Below are positions 16,140 through 24,557 of a stretch of DNA of 39,197 nt, one piece after another. Positions within the stretch are counted from its first letter, which is position 1; each line of letters starts with the position of its first letter. The position numbers and the translations under genes are program-made. The notes under the pieces are model-generated. The model was given only the letters and a program-made list of their open reading frames with translations. It had not been told where the DNA came from and did not search any database. Source of the stretch: an uncultured Ruminococcus sp. (GTDB lineage Bacteria > Bacillota > Clostridia > Oscillospirales > Acutalibacteraceae). Where the stretch lies: positions 1-39,197 of the forward strand of contig CACYDW010000049.1 in the NCBI GenBank assembly GCA_902773325.1, read 5' to 3'.

Positions 16140-16913
16140 ATGACAAAATATTATGATATCGGGCTGAATCTGTTTTGCAGACAGTTCCATGAACCCGAAC
16201 AGATTCTCGCCAATGCACTGGCAGACGGCATTACCTGTATTCTTACCGGCTCGGATATGCAGGAAAACCGCCTTGTATGCGACTTTATCAAAACACATCA
16301 TGCCTACGGTACGGCGGGAATACATCCTCATAATGCAGACCATGCCCGCCCGCAGGATTTCGATGAGATCGAACGGCTCATCACGCAGAATCCTAAAATG
16401 GTGGCTGTGGGCGAATGCGGGCTGGATTACGACAGAATGTTCTCGTCAAAGGAGAACCAGCTTCGCTGTCTGGATCGGCACATCGCACTGGCAGAAAAGC
16501 TGCATAAGCCTATGTTTCTGCATGAAAGAGATGCCGCTGACGATTTTATCGGCATTTTCTCCCGACACCCTGAAATCTGCCGCAGATCGGTGGTACATTG
16601 CTTTACAGGTGACAGGTCAACTGCCGAACGCTATATTGCTATGGGTTTCTTCATCGGCATTACAGGCTGGATCTGTGACGATAAGCGGGCAGAAGCTCTG
16701 CGTCAGGCGGTTTCTGTCATTCCGCTCGACAGGATCCTCATAGAAACAGATGCCCCCTACCTGACCCCGAAAAACATAAAGGGGCTGAGCCGCGTCAATA
16801 TTCCGAATAATATCCGGTATGTTGCACGTGCGCTTGCAGGATACATGGGTGTTGATGAAGCCGTACTCATTCGGCACACCAGACAGAATACAGAAAGTCT
16901 GTTCAGCTTATAA
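16140..16913 (+). CDS. tatD: TatD family metal-dependent deoxyribonuclease
   Basis: A 257-residue TIM-barrel hydrolase of the TatD family; characterised members are metal-dependent 3'-5' exonucleases linked to DNA repair and breakdown. The N-terminus reads YYDIGLNLFCRQF, so the HxH found in YcfH-type relatives is replaced by NxF, as in true TatD, which has DIGVNLTSSQF. Remaining metal/catalytic positions are visible: AGIHPHNAD, VGECGLDYDR (glutamate), KPMFLHERDA, VVHCFTGD and LIETDAPYLTPKN (aspartate). I chose the ATG at 16140, seven bases after GGAGG; an ATG two codons earlier is too close to it. It is a single plus-strand gene between minus-strand units, ending at a strong hairpin shared with asnB. 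Confidence 0.93.
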   Translation: MTKYYDIGLNLFCRQFHEPEQILANALADGITCILTGSDMQENRLVCDFIKTHHAYGTAGIHPHNADHARPQDFDEIERLITQNPKMVAVGECGLDYDRMFSSKENQLRCLDRHIALAEKLHKPMFLHERDAADDFIGIFSRHPEICRRSVVHCFTGDRSTAERYIAMGFFIGITGWICDDKRAEALRQAVSVIPLDRILIETDAPYLTPKNIKGLSRVNIPNNIRYVARALAGYMGVDEAVLIRHTRQNTESLFSL

Positions 16914-16931
16914 AGCTGAGAGCGATATCAA

Positions 16932-16978
16932 AAAGGGCTTTGAATACCGGTATAACAGCCGGATATTCAAAGCCCTTT
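16932..16978. terminator. bidirectional hairpin between tatD and asnB
   Basis: AAAGGGCTTTGAATACCGG (16932-16950) pairs with CCGGATATTCAAAGCCCTTT (16959-16978), with one bulged base. On the minus strand it ends in CCCTTTTTGATAT, a good terminator for asnB; on the plus strand the T-run is short, so termination of tatD is weaker. Confidence 0.85.
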
Positions 16979-17004
16979 GCATATTCAGGGCAAATGGTGC
17001 CCGG

Positions 17005-18888
17005 TCAGTCTTTGGCATTGGACGGCTCTGTAACACCCTCGGGACGGTTGATCTTATCATCATCACCGAAATAGATGTTATACCAGAGCAGAAACACATA
17101 GATCGTCCATACCTTACGGCTGTTATCGTCCTTGCCGTTGAAGTGATCGTCAAGGTAAGAAACGATCAGGTCGGTGTTGAAGAACTTTTCGGCGGTTTCG
17201 GAACGGAACATTGCCTTGACTACCTCATAGTATTTCTCGTCCTTGAGCCATACTCTCGTAGGAACAGGGAAACCGAGCTTCTTTTTCTCGGCGGTCGCCT
17301 TGGGAAGATGCCGCAGTGCCGCCTGACGCATGGCATATTTGGTCGTGCCGTGTGCAATACGGTATTTGGTGGGAATGGTGCGGGCTACCTCAAAGACCTT
17401 TTTATCAAGGAACGGCACACGCAGCTCCAGAGAATTCGCCATGCTCATTCTGTCTGCTTTGAGCAGGATATCGCCCACCATCCAGAGGTTGATGTCCAGA
17501 TACTGCATTTTTGTTTCGTCGTCATAATGCCTGACTCTGTCATAATATTTTTTGCAGAGATCCTGCGGACGGGTAACGATAGAAGCGTCCTTGAGGATCT
17601 GACGTTTTTCCTCGTCATCATACATAAAGGCATTGCCGATAAACTTATCCTCGGTTTTTCTTGCACCTCTCATGATATAGCCCCTACCCTTGATGTGCGG
17701 CCATTTTTTGGCGCTTCTCATCAGGGACATTCTCATCTTTTCGGGCACGATCTTCTGATAGGTCTTGAAAACGTGCGGCTCGTTATACACGGTATAGCCG
17801 CCGAACAGTTCGTCTGCACCCTCACCCGAGAGCACGACCTTGACATATTCGCTGGCAAGCTTCGACACAAAATAGAGCGCAATACAGGACGGGTCTGCCA
17901 AAGGCTGATCCATGTGATACTGTACCTTCGGCACAGCAGCCCAGAATTCCTCCGAGCCGATCAGGTGCGTGTGGTGCTCTACACCGATCTCCTTGGAGAG
18001 ATTCTCTGCCCAACTGATCTCATTGTATCTTTCGCCGAAGTCAAAGCCGACGGTAAAGGTTTTCTGATCGGCAAAATAGGTGGAAACATAGCTTGAATCC
18101 ACACCGCTTGAAAGGAAACAGCCAACCTCCACATCACTGATCTTATGGGCGTTGACCGAATCCTCAAAGGCAGCTTCGATCTGGTCGACAGCTTCTTCGA
18201 TGGTAAGCTGATCGTCCGGCTCGAAGGTCGCTTCAAAATAGCGCGTTACCGACACATTACCGTCACGGAACCACATATAGTGTCCCGGCAGCAGGCAATA
18301 AATGCCCTCAAAGAAGGTTTCGGGGGGAACCACATACTGGAACGAAAGGTAGTTATCGAGTGCTCTCTTGTTGAATTTCTTCTGATATTTCGGATACTCC
18401 AGTATGCTCTTGATCTCCGAACCGTATACAAGCTCACCGTCCACTACGGCATAGTGCATGGGCTTGATGCCGAAGAAATCACGCGCAATAAACACGGAGT
18501 GATCCTTTACATTATAGATGGCAAAGCCGAACATTCCTCTCAGACGGTCGAGCAGCTTTTCACCCCACTGCTCAAAGCCGTGTATCAGTACCTCCGAATC
18601 GGCATGGGTATAGAATTGGTGTCCGAGCCGGATCAGCTCCTCGCGCAGCTCACGATAGTTATAGATCTCGCCGTTGAACATCAGCACAAGGCTTTTATCC
18701 TCGTTATAGATCGGCTGATGGCCGCTGTCGAGGTCAATAATGCTCAGCCGGCGGAAGCCCATAGAGATACTGCTGTCGGTATAATAGCCTACACTGTCGG
18801 GTCCTCTGTGGGTAATAACGTCCGTCATATTTTCGAGAACCTTATCCCTGTCGATCATTTCTCCCGTAAATCCGCATAATCCGCACAT
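17005..18888 (-). CDS. asnB: asparagine synthase (glutamine-hydrolysing)
   Basis: Class B asparagine synthetase of 627 residues, which makes asparagine from aspartate, ATP and glutamine. The N-terminal glutaminase domain begins with Cys2 as nucleophile (MCGLCGF) and has THRGPDS, RRLSIIDL and FNGEIYNYREL. The synthetase domain has the PP-loop FLSSGVDSS (about 258-266), VLSGEGADELFGGY and LLKADRMSMANSLELRVPFLD. The start is fixed because Met is removed to expose Cys2. GGGGA lies about 9 bases upstream. It stands alone between a sigma-A promoter and a strong terminator. Confidence 0.97.
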   Translation of the reverse strand: MCGLCGFTGEMIDRDKVLENMTDVITHRGPDSVGYYTDSSISMGFRRLSIIDLDSGHQPIYNEDKSLVLMFNGEIYNYRELREELIRLGHQFYTHADSEVLIHGFEQWGEKLLDRLRGMFGFAIYNVKDHSVFIARDFFGIKPMHYAVVDGELVYGSEIKSILEYPKYQKKFNKRALDNYLSFQYVVPPETFFEGIYCLLPGHYMWFRDGNVSVTRYFEATFEPDDQLTIEEAVDQIEAAFEDSVNAHKISDVEVGCFLSSGVDSSYVSTYFADQKTFTVGFDFGERYNEISWAENLSKEIGVEHHTHLIGSEEFWAAVPKVQYHMDQPLADPSCIALYFVSKLASEYVKVVLSGEGADELFGGYTVYNEPHVFKTYQKIVPEKMRMSLMRSAKKWPHIKGRGYIMRGARKTEDKFIGNAFMYDDEEKRQILKDASIVTRPQDLCKKYYDRVRHYDDETKMQYLDINLWMVGDILLKADRMSMANSLELRVPFLDKKVFEVARTIPTKYRIAHGTTKYAMRQAALRHLPKATAEKKKLGFPVPTRVWLKDEKYYEVVKAMFRSETAEKFFNTDLIVSYLDDHFNGKDDNSRKVWTIYVFLLWYNIYFGDDDKINRPEGVTEPSNAKD

Positions 18889-18942
18889 ATTGCAATTCCC
18901 CTTTGCTTTCCTTTATATAGCAAACTTATTTTATACTATCCC

Positions 18943-18971
18943 ATTGTAGCACAATCAAAAGTAAGTTTCAA
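18943..18971 (-). promoter_or_regulatory. sigma-A promoter of asnB
   Basis: Minus strand TTGAAA (18966-18971), 17 bases, TACAAT (18943-18948), about 55 bases upstream of the asnB start. No T-box or other riboswitch is visible in the short leader. Confidence 0.8.
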
Positions 18972-19035
18972 CAGGCAAAACGACGGTACACGGCAAAATA
19001 TATTGCTCCTGCGCCGATATTTTTTTGCTTAATAC

Positions 19036-19084
19036 ACAAAAACCGACCGACACCCGTTTTCCTGCGTCACGGGCGGCGGTCGGT
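19036..19084 (-). terminator. intrinsic terminator after the Cys-rich small protein gene
   Basis: On the minus strand a long imperfect stem (ACCGACCGCCGCCCGT with ACGGGTGTCGGTCGGT) is followed by TTTTTGTGT. It begins about 25 bases after the stop of the 19110-19415 gene. Confidence 0.85.
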
Positions 19085-19109
19085 ATCATCCTATCCTTGT
19101 TTTTGCGTA

Positions 19110-19415
19110 TTACTTTTCGGGCTTATCGCAGCATTCTACCATAGAAGGCTCTGCCTTGGCTGCCAATTTGTATTCTACGGGTATTCTGATGCATACCTTC
19201 TGCACCAGAACAAAATGGCAGGTATCTGCCTTTTTTTCACCCGTACAGATCACCATTGGCTCACCGCAGCATTCTGTTTCGATCCTGCCTACATCGGCTT
19301 TCGACCTGACATCTACGGGAATATCAATATTGATATAATGCTTTGCCAGCTTTTTGCACTCGCTGTCCATGCCGCATTCGGGCACGGGCGGATATTGTTC
19401 AAAGGAATTTTTCAT
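19110..19415 (-). CDS. small Cys-rich protein of unknown function
   Basis: A 101-residue soluble protein with eight cysteines, arranged as PECGMDSEC near the N-terminus, IETECCGEPMVIC, ADTCHFVLVQKVCIRIPVEY and a C-terminal VECC. There is no signal peptide or membrane segment. I recognise no characterised family. The alternating hydrophobic pattern INIDIPVDV and VCIRIPVEY suggests beta-strands and recalls other uncharacterised Cys-rich clostridial proteins, including the gene at 27915. The open frame extends to 19511, but that extension reads into a 70-bp MITE-like palindrome, so I place the start at 19415 (MKNSFEQYPP); the ribosome binding site there (GCGGTG) is weak, and the start is uncertain. 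The gene ends at a strong terminator, so it is probably expressed. Confidence 0.65.
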   Translation of the reverse strand: MKNSFEQYPPVPECGMDSECKKLAKHYINIDIPVDVRSKADVGRIETECCGEPMVICTGEKKADTCHFVLVQKVCIRIPVEYKLAAKAEPSMVECCDKPEK

Positions 19416-19470
19416 ATCAAACACCGCATTTCCGAATCCATGTTTTTTCGGCAGGCTGTATGCCTGCCTC

Positions 19471-19540
19471 AGGAACTGTGAAGAAATAAGTTTTCTATTT
19501 ATGCTTAGCAAAAATGAAAAATTATTGATGAACAGTTCCT
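19471..19540. mobile_element. 70-bp MITE-like palindromic element
   Basis: Terminal inverted repeats of about 25 bases: AGGAACTGTGAAGAAATAAG at the left (19471 on) and, as reverse complement from 19540, AGGAACTGTTCATCAATAAT. About 20 of 25 positions match, the first nine perfectly. A 20-base AT-rich centre separates them. A single end (AGGAACTGTTCA) also occurs at about 7196. No transposase is present, so a non-autonomous element is inferred. Confidence 0.6.
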
Positions 19541-19574
19541 TACATTTTCATTATATGCGCTGTCTGCAAAGCGG

Positions 19575-20228
19575 TTACACCTGCTGTATCGGTTCTGCTT
19601 CTGCACTGCGAATCAGCTTTTCAAGGGCTTCAGCAAGCTGTCTGTGTCCTTCGGGGGCAAGATGCAGACCGTCGGCATTTTCGGTAGTGACCAAACCTTC
19701 ACACGAGAGATAGCGGCAGTCCTTCACGGCGGCGATTTTTTCGATCACAGCAGGCAATGCTGCCGAAACGCTGATACTGCTGCGTCCGAAGCTGCCGGAA
19801 AAATTACCGTCCTGCAAAATTGTTCCGGTGATCAGCGGGGGCGATACCAGAATGACCGAGGTACGGTTATCAAAAAGCTTGATCAGGTCAACAATGATCT
19901 CCAGACCCATTCCGACGATCTCGGGTGTTGCCGAAAACTCTGTTTTGCAGTCATTCGAGCCGAGCATGACCACGATATAGTCAACAGGATAGTTTTCCTT
20001 GAGAATAGTCGGCAGAATCTCACTGCCATTATAGGCAGGGTCACCGCCGTAGTTATAAACTGTTGTGCGGTTATTTTTGCCGCACTCCAACACACAGTAG
20101 CCGTCACCGAGCTTATCTGCTAAAATACCCGTCCAGCGGGTATGTGCGTCGTAGCGGTCATGCGTCCGATAGTCATAGCCATAGGTGTTTGAATCACCGA
20201 AGCAAAGGATTCTTTTTGCGCGCTTCAT
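19575..20228 (-). CDS. SGNH/GDSL-type hydrolase
   Basis: A 217-residue cytoplasmic-looking esterase/lipase-fold hydrolase. The four SGNH blocks are visible: ILCFGDSNTYGYD (catalytic serine in GDSNT, residues 11-15), the glycine block in YNYGGDPAYNGSE, VMLGSNDCK (asparagine), and a C-terminal block with DGLHLAPEGHRQLA, supplying Asp and His. This resembles the arylesterase-type GDSNTYG group. No signal peptide is present. The ATG at 20228 has GGAGGTGG upstream and lies 18 bases after the Rrf2 regulator gene, so the two share a transcript. The substrate is unknown; short-chain or carbohydrate acetyl esters are typical of the group. Confidence 0.92.
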   Translation of the reverse strand: MKRAKRILCFGDSNTYGYDYRTHDRYDAHTRWTGILADKLGDGYCVLECGKNNRTTVYNYGGDPAYNGSEILPTILKENYPVDYIVVMLGSNDCKTEFSATPEIVGMGLEIIVDLIKLFDNRTSVILVSPPLITGTILQDGNFSGSFGRSSISVSAALPAVIEKIAAVKDCRYLSCEGLVTTENADGLHLAPEGHRQLAEALEKLIRSAEAEPIQQV

Positions 20229-20246
20229 ACAGCCACCTCCACACGG

Positions 20247-20684
20247 TCAAATGCAGTAGTCATCGCCTGATGCAGCGGGATTATTGGCGATCAGATCCTG
20301 AATGGTAACGCTGTCGAGGTATTCTGAAATCACCTTATTCAGTCCCTGCCAGAGCGGCAGCGTCAGACAATCCTCCTGACGGTCACAGTGGTTGACTTCT
20401 TCTTCAAGACACGCAACCGGCACAATGCTTCCCTCCGTAACCCGCAGTATTTCCCCCACTGTATATTGGTTCGCAGGCTTTGAAAGCATATAGCCGCCCT
20501 GAAAGCCCCTGTTGGCACGGAGCAGTCCCGACCTGGTCAGCAGCGGAACGATCTGTTCGAGGTATTTTTTGGAGATGCCCTGTCTGGCAGCAATATCCTT
20601 GAGTGCCACATAGCCGTCGCTGCTGTTCACAGCGAGGTCGATCAGCATTCTCAGGGCATATCTGCCCTTTGTAGAGATTTTCAT
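20247..20684 (-). CDS. Rrf2 family transcriptional regulator, IscR-like
   Basis: A 145-residue winged-helix regulator. The N-terminus MKISTKGRYALRMLIDLAVN is typical of Rrf2 proteins. The recognition helix region is KDIAARQGISKKYLEQIVPLLTRSGLLRANRGFQGGY. Three cysteines, C-x7-C-x5-C in ACLEEEVNHCDRQEDCL, match the iron-sulfur-binding positions of the IscR type, so it may sense Fe-S status or cysteine. I chose the ATG at 20684; the frame opens at a TTG three codons earlier that overlaps the AAGGA site. It is first in a unit with the SGNH hydrolase. No isc/suf genes are next to it. An inverted repeat overlaps its promoter, suggesting autoregulation. Confidence 0.93.
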   Translation of the reverse strand: MKISTKGRYALRMLIDLAVNSSDGYVALKDIAARQGISKKYLEQIVPLLTRSGLLRANRGFQGGYMLSKPANQYTVGEILRVTEGSIVPVACLEEEVNHCDRQEDCLTLPLWQGLNKVISEYLDSVTIQDLIANNPAASGDDYCI

Positions 20685-20753
20685 ATATTTCAATCCTTTC
20701 TGTTACAAATCTGCCATACAGCTCAACTGATTATTCCTGTTTACTAATGTCCT

Positions 20754-20783
20754 ATTATACCATAGGTATTCTATGTTTTTCAA
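20754..20783 (-). promoter_or_regulatory. promoter and likely operator of the Rrf2 gene
   Basis: Minus-strand TTGAAA (20778-20783), 18 bases, TATAAT (20754-20759). A perfect palindrome ATACC-ATA-GGTAT (20757-20769) overlaps the -10 box, and CATAG-N5-CTATG (20761-20775) lies in the spacer. These positions fit an autorepressor site. Confidence 0.7.
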
Positions 20784-20834
20784 GTAGGTGCCTCGTATTT
20801 TTCCGATAAGCGACATTAAGGAAGAGTGAATCAT

Positions 20835-21028
20835 GAATAATAATGGTTTGCTATTCTGCTTTATCCCCATAGACGAATAGTTAATTCTATTTTATTTTAT
20901 AGTAAACGACACGAATCATTTCCTTTTTATGAAAATCCGGGGTGCAGGGGTGCGGGTGTCCGGTGGACACCTCTGCGCAGCAGAGGCACCGACCGAGGTG
21001 ACAACCGAGAACAAGAGCCCCAATATTA
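20835..21028. repeat. mosaic multi-hairpin repeat, copy C (inverted orientation)
   Basis: Same family as copies A, B and D but in the opposite orientation. In plus orientation: AATAATGGTTTGCTATTCTGC, CCCCATAGACGAATAG, hairpin GGTGTCC-ggt-GGACACC (20955-20971), hairpin CCTCTGC-gca-GCAGAGG (20970-20986), CCGAGGTGACAACCGAGA and GAGCCCCAATATTA. The second hairpin differs in sequence from that of B and D but keeps a stem. It fills the 400-base gap between the Rrf2 promoter and the phospholipase terminator; no gene is seen there. Confidence 0.85.
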
Positions 21029-21054
21029 AAACCGCAGCACAACCGTACTGCGGT
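21028..21054 (-). terminator. intrinsic terminator after the phospholipase C-like gene
   Basis: Minus-strand ACCGCAG, a 10-base loop and CTGCGGT followed by TTTTAATATT, about 30 bases after the stop codon. Confidence 0.75.
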
Positions 21055-21084
21055 ATACAAAAGCATTGTTTGTGGAAGATATGA

Positions 21085-21984
21085 TCATTTATGTCCGGAA
21101 AAGCTTGCAGAACAGTCCTCAGGGGTCAGCCGATGACCGGCGAGCACCATGAGGATCAGCTTCAATGAAAGCTCCTCGGCAGCGGCAGTCATTTCAAAGA
21201 AATTGTCGGTGTGCGTTTCACCGTCGATCTCCGAATACCACTCACCGTGCTTCATATTGGCATAATCAAACGACAGATCCGGATACGGCACCCGCATGAT
21301 GGGCGAAAGCAGGGGGTCAAGACCGATGATCTTTTCGCCGAGCCGTGCAGCACGCTTTTTCAGTCCCAGATGGTCATTCAGATACACCAGACTTCTGTGC
21401 CAGTCCTTCTGCACCTGCACCAGAACCTCCGTCGGAATGTTCTCTCCGTAGGCTGCAAGCAGATAAGCACTGAGCATCTGCGCGATGGTCTTATTGACAT
21501 CTGCCTTGAGCGGTGCGGCAGCCGACAGCTTATAGGAGGATATCTTCATTTTCTTATCATAGCGCAGCAGAAGCGTATCCAGACAAGCCTCGATCTCATT
21601 ATGACATACGGATACGGTTTTTTCGGGCGAACGCTGATGAAGCTGTTCCGCAGCATAGAGAACATACGGGTGTAAAATGCTGTCAAATGCATAGTGTGTA
21701 ATAAACCCAAGAAGATACCCCTTTGTAACAGGGTCTGCATGGCTGACAGCATAATCCGCCAGAAAATTGATAATTTCGTTCGCTCCGGCACTGTGCATCT
21801 TTTTGCCGTATTTCAGACAGCTCTGCCCCTTTTGCAGCGGCATGACACGATGGGTAAAGAAAATATCGGGTCCGGAAGCACCCCAATAGAACGCATCCTT
21901 GTCTGCTATCAGTTGCGGCTCATATTCCCTGAGGTCTGCCATGACCCTGTCTGCCAACAGGCAATGTGACAATACAGCAGGCAT
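21085..21984 (-). CDS. zinc-dependent phospholipase C-like protein
   Basis: A 299-residue protein of the zinc-dependent phospholipase C/S1-P1 nuclease-type helical fold found widely in clostridia. Likely metal ligands lie in MPAVLSHCLLADRV (H7), YWGASGPDIFFTHRV (Asp and His), GFITHYAFDSILHPYV (His, Asp and His) and CHNEIEACLD (His and Glu). There is no signal peptide, unlike secreted toxins such as alpha-toxin, so it is probably intracellular and its substrate is open. I chose the ATG at 21984, with GGGGG 7 bases upstream; the frame continues upstream for 32 codons into the end of the helicase region. It lies about 70 bases downstream of pcrA on the same strand. Confidence 0.87.
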   Translation of the reverse strand: MPAVLSHCLLADRVMADLREYEPQLIADKDAFYWGASGPDIFFTHRVMPLQKGQSCLKYGKKMHSAGANEIINFLADYAVSHADPVTKGYLLGFITHYAFDSILHPYVLYAAEQLHQRSPEKTVSVCHNEIEACLDTLLLRYDKKMKISSYKLSAAAPLKADVNKTIAQMLSAYLLAAYGENIPTEVLVQVQKDWHRSLVYLNDHLGLKKRAARLGEKIIGLDPLLSPIMRVPYPDLSFDYANMKHGEWYSEIDGETHTDNFFEMTAAAEELSLKLILMVLAGHRLTPEDCSASFSGHK

Positions 21985-22054
21985 CAAACCACCCCCTTTT
22001 TTCAATCTTTCCGCGCCGTCAGCAACCGTCCGCCCCCTTGCCGGCCGTGCTTTT

Positions 22055-24430
22055 TCAGGAGATCGGCATAAGCGGCGCAAACGACGCCATCATTTTTTTC
22101 GTACCGACCGTATCAAACGCAATTTCAAGCATACTGTCTGCCGCCATCGGCTTCACAGACAGGATCATGCCTTCTCCGAAGGTCTTATGACGCACCCTCA
22201 TACCAACGGCATAAGCCGTTCTGGGCTTAGCCGCTGCTGAACCGGAAATAATACGGCTGTTGGCGATATCCTGCCTGCGTACTGTTTTATAATCGGGAAT
22301 CACGGGTGCATTGGGGTCGATCACATATTCCTTTTTCTTGTGCTCGACAATATCCTCGGGCAGCTCGCCGATAAATCTGGACGGGCGGTTGCGGGAGGTT
22401 CTGCCGAAAAGCATACGGTTCTCGGAATTGATGAGAAAGAGCCGCTTTTTCGCACGCGTAATGCCTACATAAGCAAGCCGCCGCTCCTCCTGCATATCCT
22501 CCTCCGACTGCGTACTCTGATAGCCGGGGAAAATATTCTCCTCCATTCCCGGAATGAATACCACCGGAAACTCCAGTCCTTTTGCCGAATGCAGCGTCAT
22601 CAGAACCACCTTGTCCTCGTCACCCTGATAAGCGTCTATATCGGTCATCAGAGCAGTTTCCTCCAAAAAGCCCTGCAAATCGGCGTTTTCACCTGCTTCC
22701 TGTTCATAGCGGGCGATACTGGAGGTCAGCTCGTGTATGTTTTCGGTAGCGGAATCCGTCCTGTCGCTGCTTTTGGCAAGATAAGCCTCATAATCCGTCA
22801 CCTTTATCAGCTTCTCATACATATCGGCAATACTGCTGTCGGCAAGCATGGCTTCAAGGTCATCGATCATGCGGCAAAATGCCCGCAGCTTATCGCTGAT
22901 CTTGCTGAGAACCTGATATGCCTCCGACTGCTGCATGACCTCAAACATACTCATGCCTAACGTATAGCCGATCTCTTCGATCTGATTGACGGTTTTATCA
23001 CCGATCCCGCGTTTAGGAACATTGATAATGCGTTTCAGGCGGGCATTATCGTGACGGTTGGCGATCAGGTTCAGATATGCCATCATATCCCGTATTTCCT
23101 TGTGTTCATAGAAGCGGTGACCGCCGATGATCCTGTAGGGAATCCCCTGCTTGACCATAGCGCGCTCAATGGACTGCGACTGTGAATTCATGCGGTAGAG
23201 CACCGCATAATCACTGTAGCGGCCGCCGTCTGAAACACCGCTTGTGATCTCATCTATAATAAACTCGCTCTCGCTGCTTTCGTTGGGCGATGTATAATGC
23301 ACGATCTTTTCGCCCTGTTCGTTGTCTGTCCACAGGGTCTTGTCGCGGCGGTGCGCGTTGTTCCGGATCACGCTGTTAGCCGCCGCTAAAATCGTTTTGG
23401 TGGAGCGGTAATTCTGTTCGAGCTTGATGACCTTCGCGTCACTGTAATTGAGGTCGAAATCCAGTATATTTTCAGCCATTGCGCCCCTGAATTTATAGAT
23501 ACTCTGGTCATCATCACCCACAACGCAGATATTCCTGTGCTTTTCGGCAAGCAGTCTTACCAACTCATACTGGATCATATTGGTATCCTGATATTCATCT
23601 ACCATAATATAGCGGAACTGTTCGGCATATTTTTCAAGGACATCGGGATAGCTTCTGAACAGTGTCACCGTATTGAAAATAATGTCGTCAAAATCCATAG
23701 CGTCCGCCTTGAACATTTTTTCATGGTAAAGCTGATATACCCGCGCAATCGACAGCAAACGCACATCACTGCCCGCATTTCTCAGGTAATCTGTCGTATT
23801 GACCATGTGGTCCTTCGCGTGGGAGATCTCATAGAGTACCTCCTTGACCGCTAACATTTTCTCATCAATGCCAAGCTGCCTGAAACACTCCTTGATCATT
23901 TTTTTCTGGTCATCAGTATCATAGATCGCGAAGTGAGCCGTATAGCCCAGTCTGTCGCCGTCGCGGCGCAGAATACGGGTGCAGACAGCATGAAAGGTTG
24001 CCGCCCAGATATCCTCTCCCTGAGAACCGACACGCGCACAAATACGCTCCTTCAATTCACCCGCTGCTTTGTTGGTAAAGGTGATGGCAAGGATTCGCCA
24101 AGGATATACCCGCGACACCGACAGCCTTTCCGCTAATTCATCGGAAAGCTTTTGCCTGCCCTCAGCGGCAGCCTGTATCTGTGCGGTTTCTTCGTCGCTG
24201 TAGCTGCCAAAAAGTTCTGTGCTTTCATAGGCTTCGCCCCATCGCAGAATATGTGCTGTACGGTTGACCAGCACGGTGGTTTTTCCGCTGCCTGCTCCGG
24301 CAATCACCAGCAACGGACCCTTTACCGTCAATGCCGCCCTGCGCTGCATATCGTTCAGGTCAGAAAATTCACGTTCGATGATCTGCTTTCTCAGTGCTAT
24401 GATTTGACTTCGTTCTGTTTCTTTCAACAT
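22055..24430 (-). CDS. pcrA: UvrD/PcrA-type ATP-dependent DNA helicase
   Basis: Superfamily 1A 3'-5' DNA helicase, 791 residues, acting in repair and removal of recombination intermediates. All main motifs are present: Q-motif region LNDMQRRAAL, Walker A AGAGSGKTT (about 44-52), ILAITFTNKAAGELKERI, DEYQDTN, VVGDDDQSIYKFRGA, LEQNYRST, LMTLHSAKGLEFPVVFIPG and RRLAYVGITRAKKRL. The C-terminal RVRHKTFGEGMILSV is the tail typical of PcrA, which contacts RNA polymerase. An insertion with many acidic residues lies after motif I (about 63-107). GGGAG precedes the ATG by 6 bases. It is transcribed divergently from the lysozyme gene. Confidence 0.96.
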   Translation of the reverse strand: MLKETERSQIIALRKQIIEREFSDLNDMQRRAALTVKGPLLVIAGAGSGKTTVLVNRTAHILRWGEAYESTELFGSYSDEETAQIQAAAEGRQKLSDELAERLSVSRVYPWRILAITFTNKAAGELKERICARVGSQGEDIWAATFHAVCTRILRRDGDRLGYTAHFAIYDTDDQKKMIKECFRQLGIDEKMLAVKEVLYEISHAKDHMVNTTDYLRNAGSDVRLLSIARVYQLYHEKMFKADAMDFDDIIFNTVTLFRSYPDVLEKYAEQFRYIMVDEYQDTNMIQYELVRLLAEKHRNICVVGDDDQSIYKFRGAMAENILDFDLNYSDAKVIKLEQNYRSTKTILAAANSVIRNNAHRRDKTLWTDNEQGEKIVHYTSPNESSESEFIIDEITSGVSDGGRYSDYAVLYRMNSQSQSIERAMVKQGIPYRIIGGHRFYEHKEIRDMMAYLNLIANRHDNARLKRIINVPKRGIGDKTVNQIEEIGYTLGMSMFEVMQQSEAYQVLSKISDKLRAFCRMIDDLEAMLADSSIADMYEKLIKVTDYEAYLAKSSDRTDSATENIHELTSSIARYEQEAGENADLQGFLEETALMTDIDAYQGDEDKVVLMTLHSAKGLEFPVVFIPGMEENIFPGYQSTQSEEDMQEERRLAYVGITRAKKRLFLINSENRMLFGRTSRNRPSRFIGELPEDIVEHKKKEYVIDPNAPVIPDYKTVRRQDIANSRIISGSAAAKPRTAYAVGMRVRHKTFGEGMILSVKPMAADSMLEIAFDTVGTKKMMASFAPLMPIS

Positions 24431-24461
24431 GATAACTCCCTCTCTCTGGCTTTCCTATTCT

Positions 24462-24490
24462 ATTTTACAACAAAACGCAGAGAATTTCAA
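24462..24490 (-). promoter_or_regulatory. sigma-A promoter of pcrA
   Basis: Minus-strand TTGAAA (24485-24490), 17 bases, TAAAAT (24462-24467), about 30 bases upstream of the pcrA start. Confidence 0.75.
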
Positions 24491-24557
24491 ATACTTATTC
24501 ATAACTTCATTGCCATAAACATACCATAAAACGAGAAAAATTTTGGGAGGTAACACA

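Noticed and set aside
16819-18096. 425-residue plus-strand open frame overlapping tatD end and asnB
   Set aside because: Antisense of asnB with no family features; the asnB motifs are complete on the other strand.
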